Numbered from the stretch's first letter, positions 8,537 through 18,193 are shown. The stretch: DNA of 44,351 nt from Ignavibacteriota bacterium (GCA_002746605.1 PDPT01000027.1:1-44351); one strand, 5' to 3'. Numbers and translations: made by a program. The notes: generated from the letters alone by a model not told the origin.

Positions 8537-9481
8537 ATGTCAACAAGTCTGAAAATTTTTTCTGGTTCATCTAATCCTGAACTTGCTAAGAAAATATCTA
8601 AGAACCTTGGTATCCCTTTAGGAGCCATGGAATCCAAAAAATTTAGTGATGGAGAAATTTGGGTAAAGTATAAAGAAAATATACGTGGCAGAGATGTGTA
8701 TTTAATTCAATCTACCCACAATCCGGCTGAAAATTTGATGGAATTACTTATTATGATTGATGCTGCAAAAAGAGCCTCTGTAGAAAGAGTTACAGTAGTA
8801 ATTCCTTATTTCGGTTATGCAAGGCAAGATAGAAAAGATCAGCCCAGAGTTTCGATTACGGCAAAATTAGTGGCAAACCTAATATCTGTAGCCGGAGCCG
8901 ATAGAGTTATAGCAATGGATTTGCACGCAGCTCAACTTCAAGGTTTTTTTGATATTCCTTCGGATCACTTGTATGCGTCTTCTGTTTTTATGGACATTTG
9001 GAAAAATAAAACTGAGCCGTTTATTGTAGTTTCACCTGATCTCGGCGGAATTAAATTAGCCAGATCTTACGCTCAAAGGTTAAATGCCCAACTAACGGTA
9101 ATTGATAAAAGAAGACCAAAACAAAATCAGGCTGAGGTAATGAATATAATTGGAGATGTGGAAGGAAAAGATGTTCTACTTGTTGATGATTTAATTGATA
9201 CGGGCGGAACTTTTTTATCAGTTGTTAAAGCTCTGAAAAAACAAGGAGCAAAAAATATATTCGGAGCAATAACACACCCCGTGTTATCCGGACAGGCTAT
9301 AGAAAAAATTGAAAAATCGGAAATTTCCAAAATTTATGTGACAGATAGTATTCCACTACCGGAAAATATAAAAACTACTAAAATAGAAGTAAGAACAGCT
9401 TCAGGGCTTTTAGCTGAAGCAATAAGAAGAACTCATAATCACGAGTCAATAAGTTCACTTTTTGATGTAGATAAAAGTTAG
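8537..9481 (+). CDS. prs: Ribose-phosphate pyrophosphokinase
   Basis: A 314-residue enzyme that makes phosphoribosyl pyrophosphate from ribose 5-phosphate and ATP for nucleotide, His and Trp synthesis. Diagnostic elements are all present: FSDGE near 36-40, the catalytic flexible loop around YFGYARQDRK (91-100), DLHAAQLQGFF (128-138), VVSPDLGG (164-171), and the PRPP-binding loop VDDLIDTGGT (216-225). Length and ends match class I enzymes. No strong ribosome binding site is visible before the ATG at 8537. It starts a plus-strand run in which rplY follows 41 bp downstream and pth after it, a common bacterial neighbourhood (prs-rplY-pth). Confidence 0.97.
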   Translation: MSTSLKIFSGSSNPELAKKISKNLGIPLGAMESKKFSDGEIWVKYKENIRGRDVYLIQSTHNPAENLMELLIMIDAAKRASVERVTVVIPYFGYARQDRKDQPRVSITAKLVANLISVAGADRVIAMDLHAAQLQGFFDIPSDHLYASSVFMDIWKNKTEPFIVVSPDLGGIKLARSYAQRLNAQLTVIDKRRPKQNQAEVMNIIGDVEGKDVLLVDDLIDTGGTFLSVVKALKKQGAKNIFGAITHPVLSGQAIEKIEKSEISKIYVTDSIPLPENIKTTKIEVRTASGLLAEAIRRTHNHESISSLFDVDKS

Positions 9482-9522
9482 AAAGTTAAGTTTAAAGAGT
9501 AATAATTGGAGTAAGTTAAAAT

Positions 9523-10173
9523 ATGGCAGATATTAATATTTCAGCAGAAGCAAGAGAGCTTGCAACAAAAGGAACAGTTAATAAAATGCGAAGAGAAGGC
9601 AGAGTGCCCGGGGTTCTTTATTCAAAAGAAATGGAACCTATAAAATTTAGTGTAAACATCAAGGATTTAAATCCTGTTATTTATACAACGGAAATGCACC
9701 TTGTTAATCTTAAAATTGATGATAATAAGGAAATTAAATCTATATTAAAAGATGTTCAATTCGATCCTTTAACAGATAAAATTATTCATGTTGATTTTCA
9801 AGCAATAAAGGTTGGTGAAGTAATTGAAGTACAAGTACCAATCAATGTTCTCGGACAAGCTCCGGGAATTAAAGAGGGCGGAGTTTTAAATCAAAGTCTT
9901 CATAAATTCGATATTGAATGTTTACCTAGGGATATACCCGAATATTTAGAAGTTGACATCTCGGAGCTAAATATTGGGGATTCAATTTTAGTTAAAGATC
10001 TTTCTTTTGAAAATATCAAAATCCTAAATTCCGAAGAAACAAATGTTCTAGGTATTATTGCACCAAGAGAAGAAGCAACTGAACAAACTGAAGACGAATT
10101 AATGGATGATGGTGAAACAGCCGAACCGGAAGTAATTAGTAAAGGTAAAGCGGAAGAAGAAGAAAACAACTAA
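9523..10173 (+). CDS. rplY: 50S ribosomal protein L25/general stress protein Ctc
   Basis: 216 residues. The N-terminal L25 domain, which binds 5S rRNA, covers about residues 1-92 (MRREGRVPGVLYSKE; LKDVQFDPLTDKIIHVDFQ). A C-terminal TL5/Ctc-type beta domain follows to about 185 (VPINVLGQAPGIKEGGVL; HKFDIECLPRDIPEYLEVD). The tail is acidic and low-complexity. This long form is the Ctc type, not the short E. coli type. GGAGTAAG lies upstream of the ATG. Its place between prs and pth is conserved in many bacteria. Confidence 0.96.
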   Translation: MADINISAEARELATKGTVNKMRREGRVPGVLYSKEMEPIKFSVNIKDLNPVIYTTEMHLVNLKIDDNKEIKSILKDVQFDPLTDKIIHVDFQAIKVGEVIEVQVPINVLGQAPGIKEGGVLNQSLHKFDIECLPRDIPEYLEVDISELNIGDSILVKDLSFENIKILNSEETNVLGIIAPREEATEQTEDELMDDGETAEPEVISKGKAEEEENN

Positions 10174-10190
10174 AAATAAGGTAATACTTC

Positions 10191-10787
10191 TTGAAAGTAA
10201 TTATCGGAATTGGGAACCCGGGAAGTAAATATATAAATACCCGTCATAATGTCGGTTTCCAAATTTTAGATTCATTTTGCGAAAAACATAGCTTGAAATT
10301 TCGCCCGACAAAAAGTAATTTTTGGTCTGTGGAAAGTAATTTTAATACTTTCCACTTTTTTTTAGTGAAGCCCGCTACTTATGTAAATAACAGCGGTATT
10401 GCAATTAAAGAAATTTTAGAGAATATTGAACCTGAAATTAGTAATTACCTGATAATCTATGATGATATAAATCTGGAAGCAGGTAAAATTCGTATAAGAA
10501 AATCCGGAGGTGACGGAGGACACAACGGCTTAAAATCAATTATATATCATTTGAATCATAATAATTTTGCTCGTTTAAGAATAGGTATCGGTAATCCGAA
10601 AAATATTGATTTAGCAGATTTTGTTCTATCAGAACCAACAGAAGAAGAAGCAAAACTAATAAATAGCAATACTAATTTAATAATAGATTTGTTAGAAGAA
10701 TTTATTTTGGGAGGAACTGATAAAATGCTCAATTTTTACAGTAATTTTTCAAATAATAATTTAGAAAATAACTCAAAAAACAAATAG
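10191..10787 (+). CDS. pth: Peptidyl-tRNA hydrolase
   Basis: 198 residues. The enzyme recycles peptidyl-tRNA released from stalled ribosomes by cleaving the ester bond. The start is a TTG at 10191, giving [11 protein letters not shown], the exact family start, with AAGGT upstream. The family's catalytic His is His19 in NTRHNVGF, with Asn9 in [20 protein letters not shown] and [13 protein letters not shown] are the expected substrate-binding segments. The C-terminal tail after about residue 185 is Asn-rich and probably disordered. The gap to rplY is 17 bp and to hppA 11 bp, so it probably sits in one transcript with both. Confidence 0.96.
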   Translation: MKVIIGIGNPGSKYINTRHNVGFQILDSFCEKHSLKFRPTKSNFWSVESNFNTFHFFLVKPATYVNNSGIAIKEILENIEPEISNYLIIYDDINLEAGKIRIRKSGGDGGHNGLKSIIYHLNHNNFARLRIGIGNPKNIDLADFVLSEPTEEEAKLINSNTNLIIDLLEEFILGGTDKMLNFYSNFSNNNLENNSKNK

Positions 10788-10798
10788 GGATTAGAATT

Positions 10799-12859
10799 AT
10801 GGAATCAGTAATTTATCTTATACCAATATTAGGTTTAATCGCTCTCTTATACTCGTATATAAAACAAAGCTGGATAAATAAGCAAAGTACGGGTTCTGAA
10901 AAGATGCACAAAATTTCCGAACATATTAAAGATGGAGCAATTGCATTTTTAAAAACCGAATATAAAGTCCTATTCTGGTTTATAATTATTGTTTCTATTT
11001 TGCTGGGCATTGCTAATAATAATATTTCAGACTCATCTTGGCTTATATCGATTTCATTTATTGTTGGGGCACTTTGTTCGGGATTAGCAGGCTATCTTGG
11101 AATGGTTGCCGCTACAAAATCTAATGTAAGAACTACAGAAGCAGCTCGCAAAGGTTTAGGTCCCGCTTTGGAAATAGCATTCTCAGGTGGTTCCATTATG
11201 GGAATGAACGTCGTCGGGTTAGGAGTTTTAGGTTTAAGTTTGCTGTTTATAATTTACTCGAATCTTGATTGGAATGTTATAAAAGTTATTAATGTTCTTT
11301 CCGGTTTTTCACTCGGTGCATCTTCAATTGCACTATTTGCAAGAGTCGGTGGCGGTATTTATACAAAAGCTGCTGATGTAGGAGCCGACTTAGCCGGAAA
11401 AGTTTACGAAGGAATTCCTGAAGATGATCCCAGAAATCCTGCAACAATTGCTGATAATGTTGGTGATAACGTAGGTGATGTTGCCGGTATGGGTGCGGAT
11501 TTATTTGAATCTTATGTAGGAGCCATCATAGGAACAATGGTTCTTGGCGCAGCATTTACAGAAGTCTTTGAATTTAAACTAGCAGGAGTAATTCTTCCTT
11601 TAATTCTTGCAGGTGCAGGAATTTTACTTTCAATAATCGGAACAATGTTTGTAAAAGTTAAAGAAGGCGGTAATCCGCAAAAAGCATTGAATACGGGAGA
11701 ATTTGGTGCTGCAGGTTTAATGGTAGTAGTATCTTATTTTATCATAAATGCCGTACTGCCCGAATCATGGGAATATAATAACTTTGCATATACAAGTTTT
11801 GGTATTTTTATTTCAACATTAATCGGAGTTGCGTCTGGAACTTTGATAGGCTTGATTACTGAATATTTTACCGGCACTGAATATAAACCTGTTCACAGCA
11901 TAGCAAAACAATCACTAACAGGTTCGGCTACAACAATAATATCAGGATTAAGCGTGGGAATGAGTTCTACCGCTCTTCCTGTTATAATTATTGCAGCAAG
12001 CATTATCGGGGCTTACGAATTTGCAAATCTATACGGAATTGCAATTGCTGCTTTAGGAATGCTTTCAACAACAGGTATTCAATTGGCAGTTGATGCTTAC
12101 GGACCGATTTCCGATAATGCAGGTGGTATTGCTGAAATGTCTGAATTACCTAAAGAAGTAAGAGAAAGAACCGATAAATTAGATGCTGTAGGAAATACAA
12201 CGGCTGCAATCGGTAAAGGTTTTGCAATTGGTTCTGCAGCTTTAACAGCTCTCGCTTTATTTTCGGCATTTATGCTTCAAGCGGATATTTCCGTTATAGA
12301 TATTTCAAAACCGATAATAATGGGCGGTTTATTTGTTGGGGCAATGCTTCCCTTTTTATTCTCAGCTCTTGCAATGGCAGCAGTTGGTAGAGCAGCCCAA
12401 GAAATGATTATTGAAGTTGGAAGACAATTTAGAGAAATTAAAGGATTGCGAGAAGGTAAAGCAGAAGCTGAATACTCCAGATGTGTAGAAATTTCAACTA
12501 AAGCTGCAATAAAAGAAATGGTATTACCGGGTTTATTAGCAATAATAATTCCGGTTATTGTAGGTTTTTCTTCAAAAGAAATGTTAGCAGGCTTACTTGC
12601 TGGCGTAACTGCAAGTGGAGTTCTTATGGCTATTTTTCAGTCTAATGCCGGAGGAGCTTGGGATAATGCAAAAAAACTTATTGAAGGAAACTTAAATATA
12701 AACGGACAAATTTACGGAAAAGGTTCAGCCCCCCACAAAGCCTCAGTTGTTGGCGATACTGTGGGTGATCCTTTTAAAGATACATCCGGTCCGGCACTAA
12801 ATATTTTAATTAAATTAGTATCTGTAGTTTCATTGGTAATTGCTCCATTAATTAAGTAA
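10799..12859 (+). CDS. hppA: Membrane-bound pyrophosphatase, K+-dependent, predicted Na+-translocating
   Basis: 686 residues, about 15-16 membrane helices. It couples pyrophosphate hydrolysis to ion export. The catalytic signature [20 protein letters not shown] and the following [21 protein letters not shown] are intact, as is the C-terminal [14 protein letters not shown]. The cation-dependence site reads [10 protein letters not shown]: Ala469 and Gly472 mark the K+-dependent class (the K+-independent class has Lys and Thr). The semi-conserved gate Glu is Glu237 in DLFESY, the position seen in Na+-PPases rather than in plant-type H+ pumps. Na+ transport is therefore predicted but not proven. 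It is 11 bp after pth with TAGGGA upstream of the ATG. Placement upstream of rpsF looks incidental. Confidence 0.94.
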   Translation: MESVIYLIPILGLIALLYSYIKQSWINKQSTGSEKMHKISEHIKDGAIAFLKTEYKVLFWFIIIVSILLGIANNNISDSSWLISISFIVGALCSGLAGYLGMVAATKSNVRTTEAARKGLGPALEIAFSGGSIMGMNVVGLGVLGLSLLFIIYSNLDWNVIKVINVLSGFSLGASSIALFARVGGGIYTKAADVGADLAGKVYEGIPEDDPRNPATIADNVGDNVGDVAGMGADLFESYVGAIIGTMVLGAAFTEVFEFKLAGVILPLILAGAGILLSIIGTMFVKVKEGGNPQKALNTGEFGAAGLMVVVSYFIINAVLPESWEYNNFAYTSFGIFISTLIGVASGTLIGLITEYFTGTEYKPVHSIAKQSLTGSATTIISGLSVGMSSTALPVIIIAASIIGAYEFANLYGIAIAALGMLSTTGIQLAVDAYGPISDNAGGIAEMSELPKEVRERTDKLDAVGNTTAAIGKGFAIGSAALTALALFSAFMLQADISVIDISKPIIMGGLFVGAMLPFLFSALAMAAVGRAAQEMIIEVGRQFREIKGLREGKAEAEYSRCVEISTKAAIKEMVLPGLLAIIIPVIVGFSSKEMLAGLLAGVTASGVLMAIFQSNAGGAWDNAKKLIEGNLNINGQIYGKGSAPHKASVVGDTVGDPFKDTSGPALNILIKLVSVVSLVIAPLIK

Positions 12860-12883
12860 ATTTACGGATAATATTTTTTATAA

Positions 12884-12932
12884 CCCTGCTTTTAACAAAA
12901 ATTGTTAAAAGCCTAAATGGCCATAGGGAGGA
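12884..12932 (+). promoter_or_regulatory. Possible RNA leader structure at rpsF (S6 autoregulation candidate)
   Basis: A 10-bp perfect hairpin (12888-12897 with 12903-12912, GCTTTTAACA/TGTTAAAAGC, 5-nt loop) is preceded without a gap by CCCT (12884-12887). CCCT can pair with AGGG (12925-12928), which is part of the rpsF ribosome binding site GGGAGGA (12926-12932), leaving a 12-nt 3' bulge. This would hide the ribosome binding site. Ribosomal protein S6 with S18 is known to bind its own leader in many bacteria; I do not find the CCG box of the described S6:S18 motif. It may equally be only a terminator of hppA. Confidence 0.4.
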
Positions 12933-12937
12933 AATAC

Positions 12938-13336
12938 ATGGCAATAAACCATTATGAAAGTGTTGCAATAATTAATGCTGCACTTGACGACCCACAAATT
13001 GAACAAGCTATTGCAGATGTTCATCAATTAATTAAAACTAACGGCGGTGAAATAACCGATGTTGAAGATTGGGGCAGAAAACGTTTAGCTTACTCAATTC
13101 ACAATTCTAAAACAGGTTATTATCTTATAACAAGATTTACTGCTCCGGCAAAAGCAATTGTAGATTTTGAAAGAAATCTTAAATTGGACGAAAATATTAT
13201 CAGGTATATGACAATAGCTTTAGATAAAAAAGCTCTTGAATATCTGAAAAATAAACCCAAGGAACAACCTGCTTCAAAACCGGAAGAAAAAGTTGAACCA
13301 AAAGAATCAAATCAAAAAGAAAGTAACGAAAACTAA
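12938..13336 (+). CDS. rpsF: 30S ribosomal protein S6
   Basis: A protein of the 30S platform that pairs with S18. I place the start at ATG 12938, not at ATG 12917, because GGGAGGA at 12926-12932 is correctly spaced only for the former and the product then begins MAINHYESVAI, the usual S6 start. This gives 132 residues. The core fold (DVEDWGRKRLAYSI, GYYLITRF, ENIIRYM) covers the first 95 or so; the rest is a Lys/Glu/Pro-rich tail, longer than usual. It heads the conserved rpsF-ssb-rpsR-rplI operon, with 23 bp to ssb. Confidence 0.96.
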   Translation: MAINHYESVAIINAALDDPQIEQAIADVHQLIKTNGGEITDVEDWGRKRLAYSIHNSKTGYYLITRFTAPAKAIVDFERNLKLDENIIRYMTIALDKKALEYLKNKPKEQPASKPEEKVEPKESNQKESNEN

Positions 13337-13359
13337 ACTCTTAGGAACGGAGGAAAAAT

Positions 13360-13821
13360 ATGGCTGAATTGAAAATGCCTGAATTAAATAATATTATGAT
13401 AGCCGGAAATTTAACAAAAGATCCTGTTTTTAGAGAAACTTCTAATAATACACCTGTTGCAAATTTTCATATTGCAGCTAACAGAAGATATAAAGACAGC
13501 AATAATCAATGGCAAGAAGATGTCTGTTATGTTGGAGTTGTAGCCTGGAACAAATTAGCCGATAGCTGTAAAGATAGATTAAAAAAAGGTAGTGCAATAC
13601 TTGTTGATGGTGAACTGCAAAGCAGAACCTTTAAAATGGAAGACGGCAAAAATAGAACCATTGTTGAAATTAAGGCTAAAAGAATTCAATTTCTAAATAA
13701 ATACAAAAATAATGATGATGATGAATATAGTGTAAATTATGATTCAAATGATGCTGATATTGAAGATAATTCATTCGATAAATTTTTAAATGACGAAGAA
13801 TCTGATCTTATTAAAGATTAA
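13360..13821 (+). CDS. ssb: Single-stranded DNA-binding protein
   Basis: 153 residues. The N-terminal OB fold (residues 8-112) shows the usual order: NNIMIAGNLTKDP, TPVANFHIAANRRY, WQEDVCYVGVVAWNKLAD, KKGSAILVDGELQSR, and the IVEIKAKRIQFL closing strand. It coats single-stranded DNA during replication and repair. The C-terminal linker is short, very acidic and Asn-rich, and the chain ends ESDLIKD. The canonical tip (acidic residues then Pro-Phe) that recruits partner proteins is absent. GGAGG precedes the ATG. It lies between rpsF and rpsR as in most bacteria. Confidence 0.95.
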   Translation: MAELKMPELNNIMIAGNLTKDPVFRETSNNTPVANFHIAANRRYKDSNNQWQEDVCYVGVVAWNKLADSCKDRLKKGSAILVDGELQSRTFKMEDGKNRTIVEIKAKRIQFLNKYKNNDDDEYSVNYDSNDADIEDNSFDKFLNDEESDLIKD

Positions 13822-13838
13822 AAAAATTGAGGTAATAA

Positions 13839-14048
13839 ATGAAAAATAAAAAAGCTAGAAGAGTAATAGAAGAATATATCGATTATAAAGACGGTAAAAA
13901 ACTTCAAAAATTTATATCTGACCAGGGAAAAATTATTCCCAGAAGAATTACAGGTTTAAGTGCAAAACAACATCGCGAACTTGTAAGAGCAATTAAAAGA
14001 GCACGGCAAGTTGCCATTTTACCATTTGTTTCAGAAGCAGTTAAGTAA
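13839..14048 (+). CDS. rpsR: 30S ribosomal protein S18
   Basis: 69 residues, a little shorter than most S18. The S18 core is plain: [38 protein letters not shown] and [11 protein letters not shown]. The N-terminal Cys residues that bind zinc in some S18 forms are missing (no Cys at all), so this is the zinc-independent type. TGAGG lies before the ATG; 17 bp separate it from ssb and 16 bp from rplI. S6 and S18 bind the 30S platform as a heterodimer. Confidence 0.96.
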   Translation: MKNKKARRVIEEYIDYKDGKKLQKFISDQGKIIPRRITGLSAKQHRELVRAIKRARQVAILPFVSEAVK

Positions 14049-14064
14049 TAGGAGGAAATATTAA

Positions 14065-14508
14065 ATGAAAGTAATTCTAAGAAAAAACTTCGATCAACTC
14101 GGTAAAATAGGTGATCTTGTTGAAGTTAAAGACGGTTATGCAAGAAACTTTCTTCTTCCCAGACAAATTGCTTATATAGCAACAAAAGGAAACATAAGAG
14201 CATTAGAAGAAGAGAAGCAACAACTCGCTAAAAAGGAAGTTAAAGAACTTGAAGATGCTAAAGTCTTAGCCTCTGAACTTGAAAATGTATCAATCACAAT
14301 CCCTGTTAAAGTTGGCGAAGAAGATAAAATATTTGGTTCAGTTACAAGCCAAATGATAGCTGATGCCTTAAAAGAAAAACAATACGACATAGATAGAAGA
14401 AAAATTGAGCTCGAAGAACCCATTAAGGCATTGGGCATCTATGATGTAAGTATTAAACTCCACAACGAAGTTAATGCTACCATAAAAACATGGGTGGTTA
14501 GAGAATAG
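14065..14508 (+). CDS. rplI: 50S ribosomal protein L9
   Basis: 147 residues, full length. The N-terminal RNA-binding domain has the family signature GDLVEVKDGYARNFLLPR at about 16-33, followed by the long connecting helix (EEEKQQLAKKEVKELEDA) and the C-terminal domain with KIFGSVTSQMIADAL and the closing VSIKLHNEVNATIKTWVV. L9 helps reading-frame maintenance on the 50S subunit. AGGAGG precedes the ATG. It is the last gene of the rpsF operon; a strong terminator begins 11 bp after the stop. Confidence 0.97.
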   Translation: MKVILRKNFDQLGKIGDLVEVKDGYARNFLLPRQIAYIATKGNIRALEEEKQQLAKKEVKELEDAKVLASELENVSITIPVKVGEEDKIFGSVTSQMIADALKEKQYDIDRRKIELEEPIKALGIYDVSIKLHNEVNATIKTWVVRE

Positions 14509-14518
14509 CTTGATATTC

Positions 14519-14552
14519 AAAAGCCTTCTAAATTATTAAGAAGGCTTTTTTT
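14519..14552 (+). terminator. Rho-independent terminator of the rpsF-rplI operon
   Basis: An 11-bp stem (14519-14529 with 14539-14549, core AAGCCTTCT/AGAAGGCTT), 9-nt loop, followed by a run of seven T at 14546-14552. Confidence 0.93.
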
Positions 14553-14603
14553 AATATTACAGAAATTAAAATAAAGTTTATAAATTAAAAATTAGTAAAA
14601 TGT

Positions 14604-17600
14604 ATGAAAGAGTTAAGATTTAGAGCAATAATGATTGTTCTTGCAGTAGCATTAAGTGTGTACTTATTATATCCTACTTATCAAGATTACAGAAATAATC
14701 AAAATATAGCGGAAAAAGTTGAAAATATAAAAGACAGTATTTTAACAGTCGCTCCGAATATTTCTGATGAAAAACTTGAATCGCTCCTAACCTTTAAGGA
14801 AGATAGTATTAGATTTTCTAATCCTGATTATAAAAAAGCAAGGGAAAAAAGAGTTAAACTTGGTCTTGATTTACAAGGCGGTATGTATCTTGTTATGGAA
14901 GTAAATACAGCAAAACTTCTTGAAAGACTTGCCAAAGACCCTGATAAGCAATTTAATGATTTATTAAATGAAACAATTAAAATTGCTAAAACCAGTGATG
15001 AAGATGTGGTATCTATATTGACTTCTAAACTTGAAGAAAACAATATTAGATTAAGCAGATATTTTGGTTCAATTAGACAAGAAGATTCTGAAATTATTGA
15101 TGAATTAAAAGAACAAGAATCTGATGCGGTAACAAGAGCGATAGAAATTATAAGAAACCGTATTGATCAATATGGTGTTTCGGAACCTTCAATCCAAAAA
15201 CAAGGTGCAAGAAGAATTGTAGTTGAATTACCGGGTATTGCTAAAAAAGAAGAAGCTAAAAATTTAATTCAAGGTCGAGCAATGTTAGAATTCAAACTTG
15301 TAAAAGACCCTGAAATAACTTATCCGATAATGAATAAAATAGATGAAATTCTTGCAGGAACAAATAAGGATACAACAGAAACATCTGTTACCGATTCATT
15401 ATTAAACCAAGATAAAAACGAAGAAGAATTAGCAAAAGAACATCCTTTCTTTGCTATTGCAAGACTAATTTCTCAAAATAGTGCCGATGCCGTAGTAAAA
15501 GAAAATGATAAAGAACTTTTAATGAATTATCTAAAAAGACCGGAAATTGAAAAAGTTATCCCAAATAATGTTGAATTTCTATTCTCGGCTAAACCGGATA
15601 TTGTTCAAGACGGAGTTAATTATTACAGATTATATCTCGTTAATAAAGTTCCCGAACTTACCGGCGGAGTAATTAAAGATGCTCAAGCAAATATTAGTCC
15701 GCAAACAACAGCACCCGTTGTAAATATGCAGATGGATGCCGAAGGTTCACTCGAATGGGCAAGAATTACCGGTAGCAATATCGATAAAAGATGTGCAATT
15801 GTTCTTGACGGTTATGTTTATACTGCACCAAATATAATCGGGAAGATTCCTTCAGGAAATTCTCAAATAACTGGTATGGCTGATCTTGAAGAAGCTAAAC
15901 TTATAGAAATTGTACTAAAAGCCGGTGCACTTCCAGCTCCGGTTGATATTATAGAAGAAAGAACCGTTGGTCCGTCTCTTGGTCAAGATTCAATCAATCA
16001 AGGATTTAATTCAACCATTATCGGTTTTATTTTAGTAGCAATTTTTATGCTGATATACTACAAATTAGCAGGTTCTTTTGCAGATTTGGCATTACTCTTT
16101 ACCATGTTATTTATCATGGGAATTTTGGCAGCTTTCAACGCAACTCTTACGTTGCCAGGTATTGCAGGTATCATCTTAACAATTGGTATGGCGGTAGATG
16201 CTAACGTACTTATCTTTGAAAGAATCCGAGAAGAGCTTTCCACCGGTAAAACAGTAAAAGCCGCAGTTGATGGTGGTTTTGCTAATTCATATTCAGCTAT
16301 CTTCGATTCAAATATAACAAGTTTCTTTACCGCAGTAATTTTATATCAATTTGGCAGCGGACCAATACAAGGTTTTGCATTAACATTAATGATAGGTATT
16401 CTTGCGAGTTTATTTAGTGCATTGGTAATTACCAAAATACTTTTTGAATTTACAATTGCAAAAGGATTAAAATTTGATATTGGTAACAGAAGTAGAATTT
16501 TTGATCAATTAAATTTCGATTTCCTCGGAAAAAGAAAAGTTGCTTATGTTATTTCAACAACACTTCTTGTAATAAGTTTAATAAGTTTGTTATTCAGAGG
16601 ATTGGAACTCGGCATCGATTTTAAAGGCGGTTCCGAAATTGCCGTTGAATTTGAACAACCAATTAATATTACTGAAATAAGAGATAATTTAAGTGATATC
16701 GGAATTGGGAATGTTGAAGTTAAAACTTTTGGCGATGCCTCCGGAGTGTTAATAAGAACCGAACTTCAAGAAATACCAACTGCTGTTATTCCTAAAGTTC
16801 TCGCAACTATAGATAGACTGATTGAAAAACATTCACCAGGTACAAAAGCCACAATTATAGATTCAAGTTATAATGCGGTAACCTTAGAGTTCCCGACACC
16901 TGAAGTAACCAAAATACTTTCGAGAAAACTGTTTGCAGACGGCTTCCAAGTTACTGAATCATCGGTGGAACCGGATAATAGAAAAATACATATTAATTTA
17001 ACTATTGCCGATTGGATAAAGGAAAACTTAACCGCAAAGCATTCGGATAATCCTTTTCAAGTATTAAAAGAAGAAAAAGTAGGACCTAAAATTGGAGACG
17101 AATTAAAAACAGATGCGGTCATAGCTGTAATCTTAGCTTTAATAGTAATTTTAGTTTATCTCGGATTCAGATTTAAATTTGGGTTTGCTCTTGGTGCGGT
17201 TGCTGCTCTCTTCCATGATGTTTTAATTACTCTTGGAGTTTTCTCATTGCTATACGGAATTATACCATCTCTAAATCTTGAAATTTCCATAAGTGTTGTT
17301 GCAGCTTTCCTAACCTTAGTCGGTTATTCTATTAACGATACTGTTGTTGTTTTTGATAGAATTAGAGAGGATATAAAAATTCATAAAACCGCTAAGATTG
17401 AAACTGTTATGAATAAAGCTATTAACAAAACCCTGCGAAGAACTGTAATTACAAGTTTAACAACATTAATAGTTGTTGCCGTATTATTATTCTTTGGGGG
17501 TGAAGTTTTAAGAGGTTTTGCATTCACACTCTTCTTCGGTATTATCATTGGTACTTACTCTTCTATTTTTGTTGCGAGTGCTTTTGTATTGGAATATGCC

Positions 17601-17630
17601 AAAAAGAGAGGAGCAAAAATTCAGTTTTAG
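14604..17630 (+). CDS. secDF: Protein translocase subunit SecDF (fused)
   Basis: 1008 residues joining SecD and SecF in one chain, the arrangement usual in Bacteroidota and Firmicutes. It uses the ion gradient to pull proteins through SecYEG. SecD part: TM1 at about 8-24, LGLDLQGGMYLVMEV near 88-102, the large periplasmic domain with IEIIRNRIDQYGVSEP and ELPGI, then five more helices including the GMAVDANVLIFERIREEL motif. SecF part begins near 640; LGIDFKGGSEIAVEF lies at about 670 and the second conserved motif is NDTVVVFDRIRED. The start ATG at 14604 gives the cytoplasmic MKELRFR before TM1. A spacer of about 50 bp and the rplI terminator separate it from the operon above, and its own terminator follows. 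Confidence 0.97.
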   Translation: MKELRFRAIMIVLAVALSVYLLYPTYQDYRNNQNIAEKVENIKDSILTVAPNISDEKLESLLTFKEDSIRFSNPDYKKAREKRVKLGLDLQGGMYLVMEVNTAKLLERLAKDPDKQFNDLLNETIKIAKTSDEDVVSILTSKLEENNIRLSRYFGSIRQEDSEIIDELKEQESDAVTRAIEIIRNRIDQYGVSEPSIQKQGARRIVVELPGIAKKEEAKNLIQGRAMLEFKLVKDPEITYPIMNKIDEILAGTNKDTTETSVTDSLLNQDKNEEELAKEHPFFAIARLISQNSADAVVKENDKELLMNYLKRPEIEKVIPNNVEFLFSAKPDIVQDGVNYYRLYLVNKVPELTGGVIKDAQANISPQTTAPVVNMQMDAEGSLEWARITGSNIDKRCAIVLDGYVYTAPNIIGKIPSGNSQITGMADLEEAKLIEIVLKAGALPAPVDIIEERTVGPSLGQDSINQGFNSTIIGFILVAIFMLIYYKLAGSFADLALLFTMLFIMGILAAFNATLTLPGIAGIILTIGMAVDANVLIFERIREELSTGKTVKAAVDGGFANSYSAIFDSNITSFFTAVILYQFGSGPIQGFALTLMIGILASLFSALVITKILFEFTIAKGLKFDIGNRSRIFDQLNFDFLGKRKVAYVISTTLLVISLISLLFRGLELGIDFKGGSEIAVEFEQPINITEIRDNLSDIGIGNVEVKTFGDASGVLIRTELQEIPTAVIPKVLATIDRLIEKHSPGTKATIIDSSYNAVTLEFPTPEVTKILSRKLFADGFQVTESSVEPDNRKIHINLTIADWIKENLTAKHSDNPFQVLKEEKVGPKIGDELKTDAVIAVILALIVILVYLGFRFKFGFALGAVAALFHDVLITLGVFSLLYGIIPSLNLEISISVVAAFLTLVGYSINDTVVVFDRIREDIKIHKTAKIETVMNKAINKTLRRTVITSLTTLIVVAVLLFFGGEVLRGFAFTLFFGIIIGTYSSIFVASAFVLEYAKKRGAKIQF

Positions 17631-17647
17631 CTTTAATATATGCTTCA

Positions 17648-17682
17648 AAAAAAGCCCGATTTTTCAAGAATCGGGCTTTTTA
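17648..17682 (+). terminator. Rho-independent terminator of secDF
   Basis: A stem of at least 11 bp (17651-17661 with 17669-17679, core AAAGCCCGATT/AATCGGGCTTT), 7-nt loop, ending in five or more T. It lies 17-20 bp past the secDF stop. Confidence 0.93.
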
Positions 17683-18126
17683 ATTCTCCCTAACTTCCTA
17701 ACTAAGACACCTAACAAGAACCAAATATTTTTTCCAAAATTAAAGTTGTTTAGATAATCTTATATAAATTCAAGTTTTAGTATATTTGTAAAAAGACTAT
17801 ATGTTTTTAGACAGCCTAATTTTATGCCTAATCAAAAGCAAACAATACAATAGAAGAAAAATCAGAGTCTTCTTATTGACGAAAAATAATAAAATTTGTA
17901 TTTTCCAGCAATAAGGATTTTTTTGCTAGAAAAAATCAATGATAAAAAGAGAAGTTTAGGCATTTAATAGCATTCAAGACAATTATCCTAAATACCCTCT
18001 GACACTTGATTTTGATAATATAAATATTAACAGCATAAAGAGAATAAATGTTATTGAATGATAATACTAAATAACAAAACTATATATAACATAAGCTTAA
18101 GAACAATAACTAACAACGTGAGCTTT
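17683..18126. other. Gene-poor AT-rich spacer before trmO
   Basis: About 440 bp in which all frames are broken by frequent stops. I find no RNA gene or convincing promoter. Together with the spacer after trmO it makes this the most gene-poor part of the window. Confidence 0.5.
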
Positions 18127-18172
18127 AAAGTTTATAGCTTTTTGTTTCACTAATGCTCATAGACTAAACATT
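18127..18172 (+). repeat. Upstream copy of a repeat flanking trmO
   Basis: 46 bp running from AAAGTTTAT to ACTAAACATT, ending 21 bp before the trmO ATG. By hand alignment about three quarters of positions match the copy at 18703-18749, with both ends conserved and small gaps in the middle. It may be a recombination or integron-like site, but the core attC consensus is not met. Confidence 0.4.
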
Positions 18173-18193
18173 GCAGCTAATTGAAGGAAAAAA

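Noticed and set aside
17518..17757. A 79-codon frame overlapping the secDF end and its terminator
   Set aside because: It shares most of its length with secDF in another frame and runs through the terminator hairpin, so it is a shadow frame.
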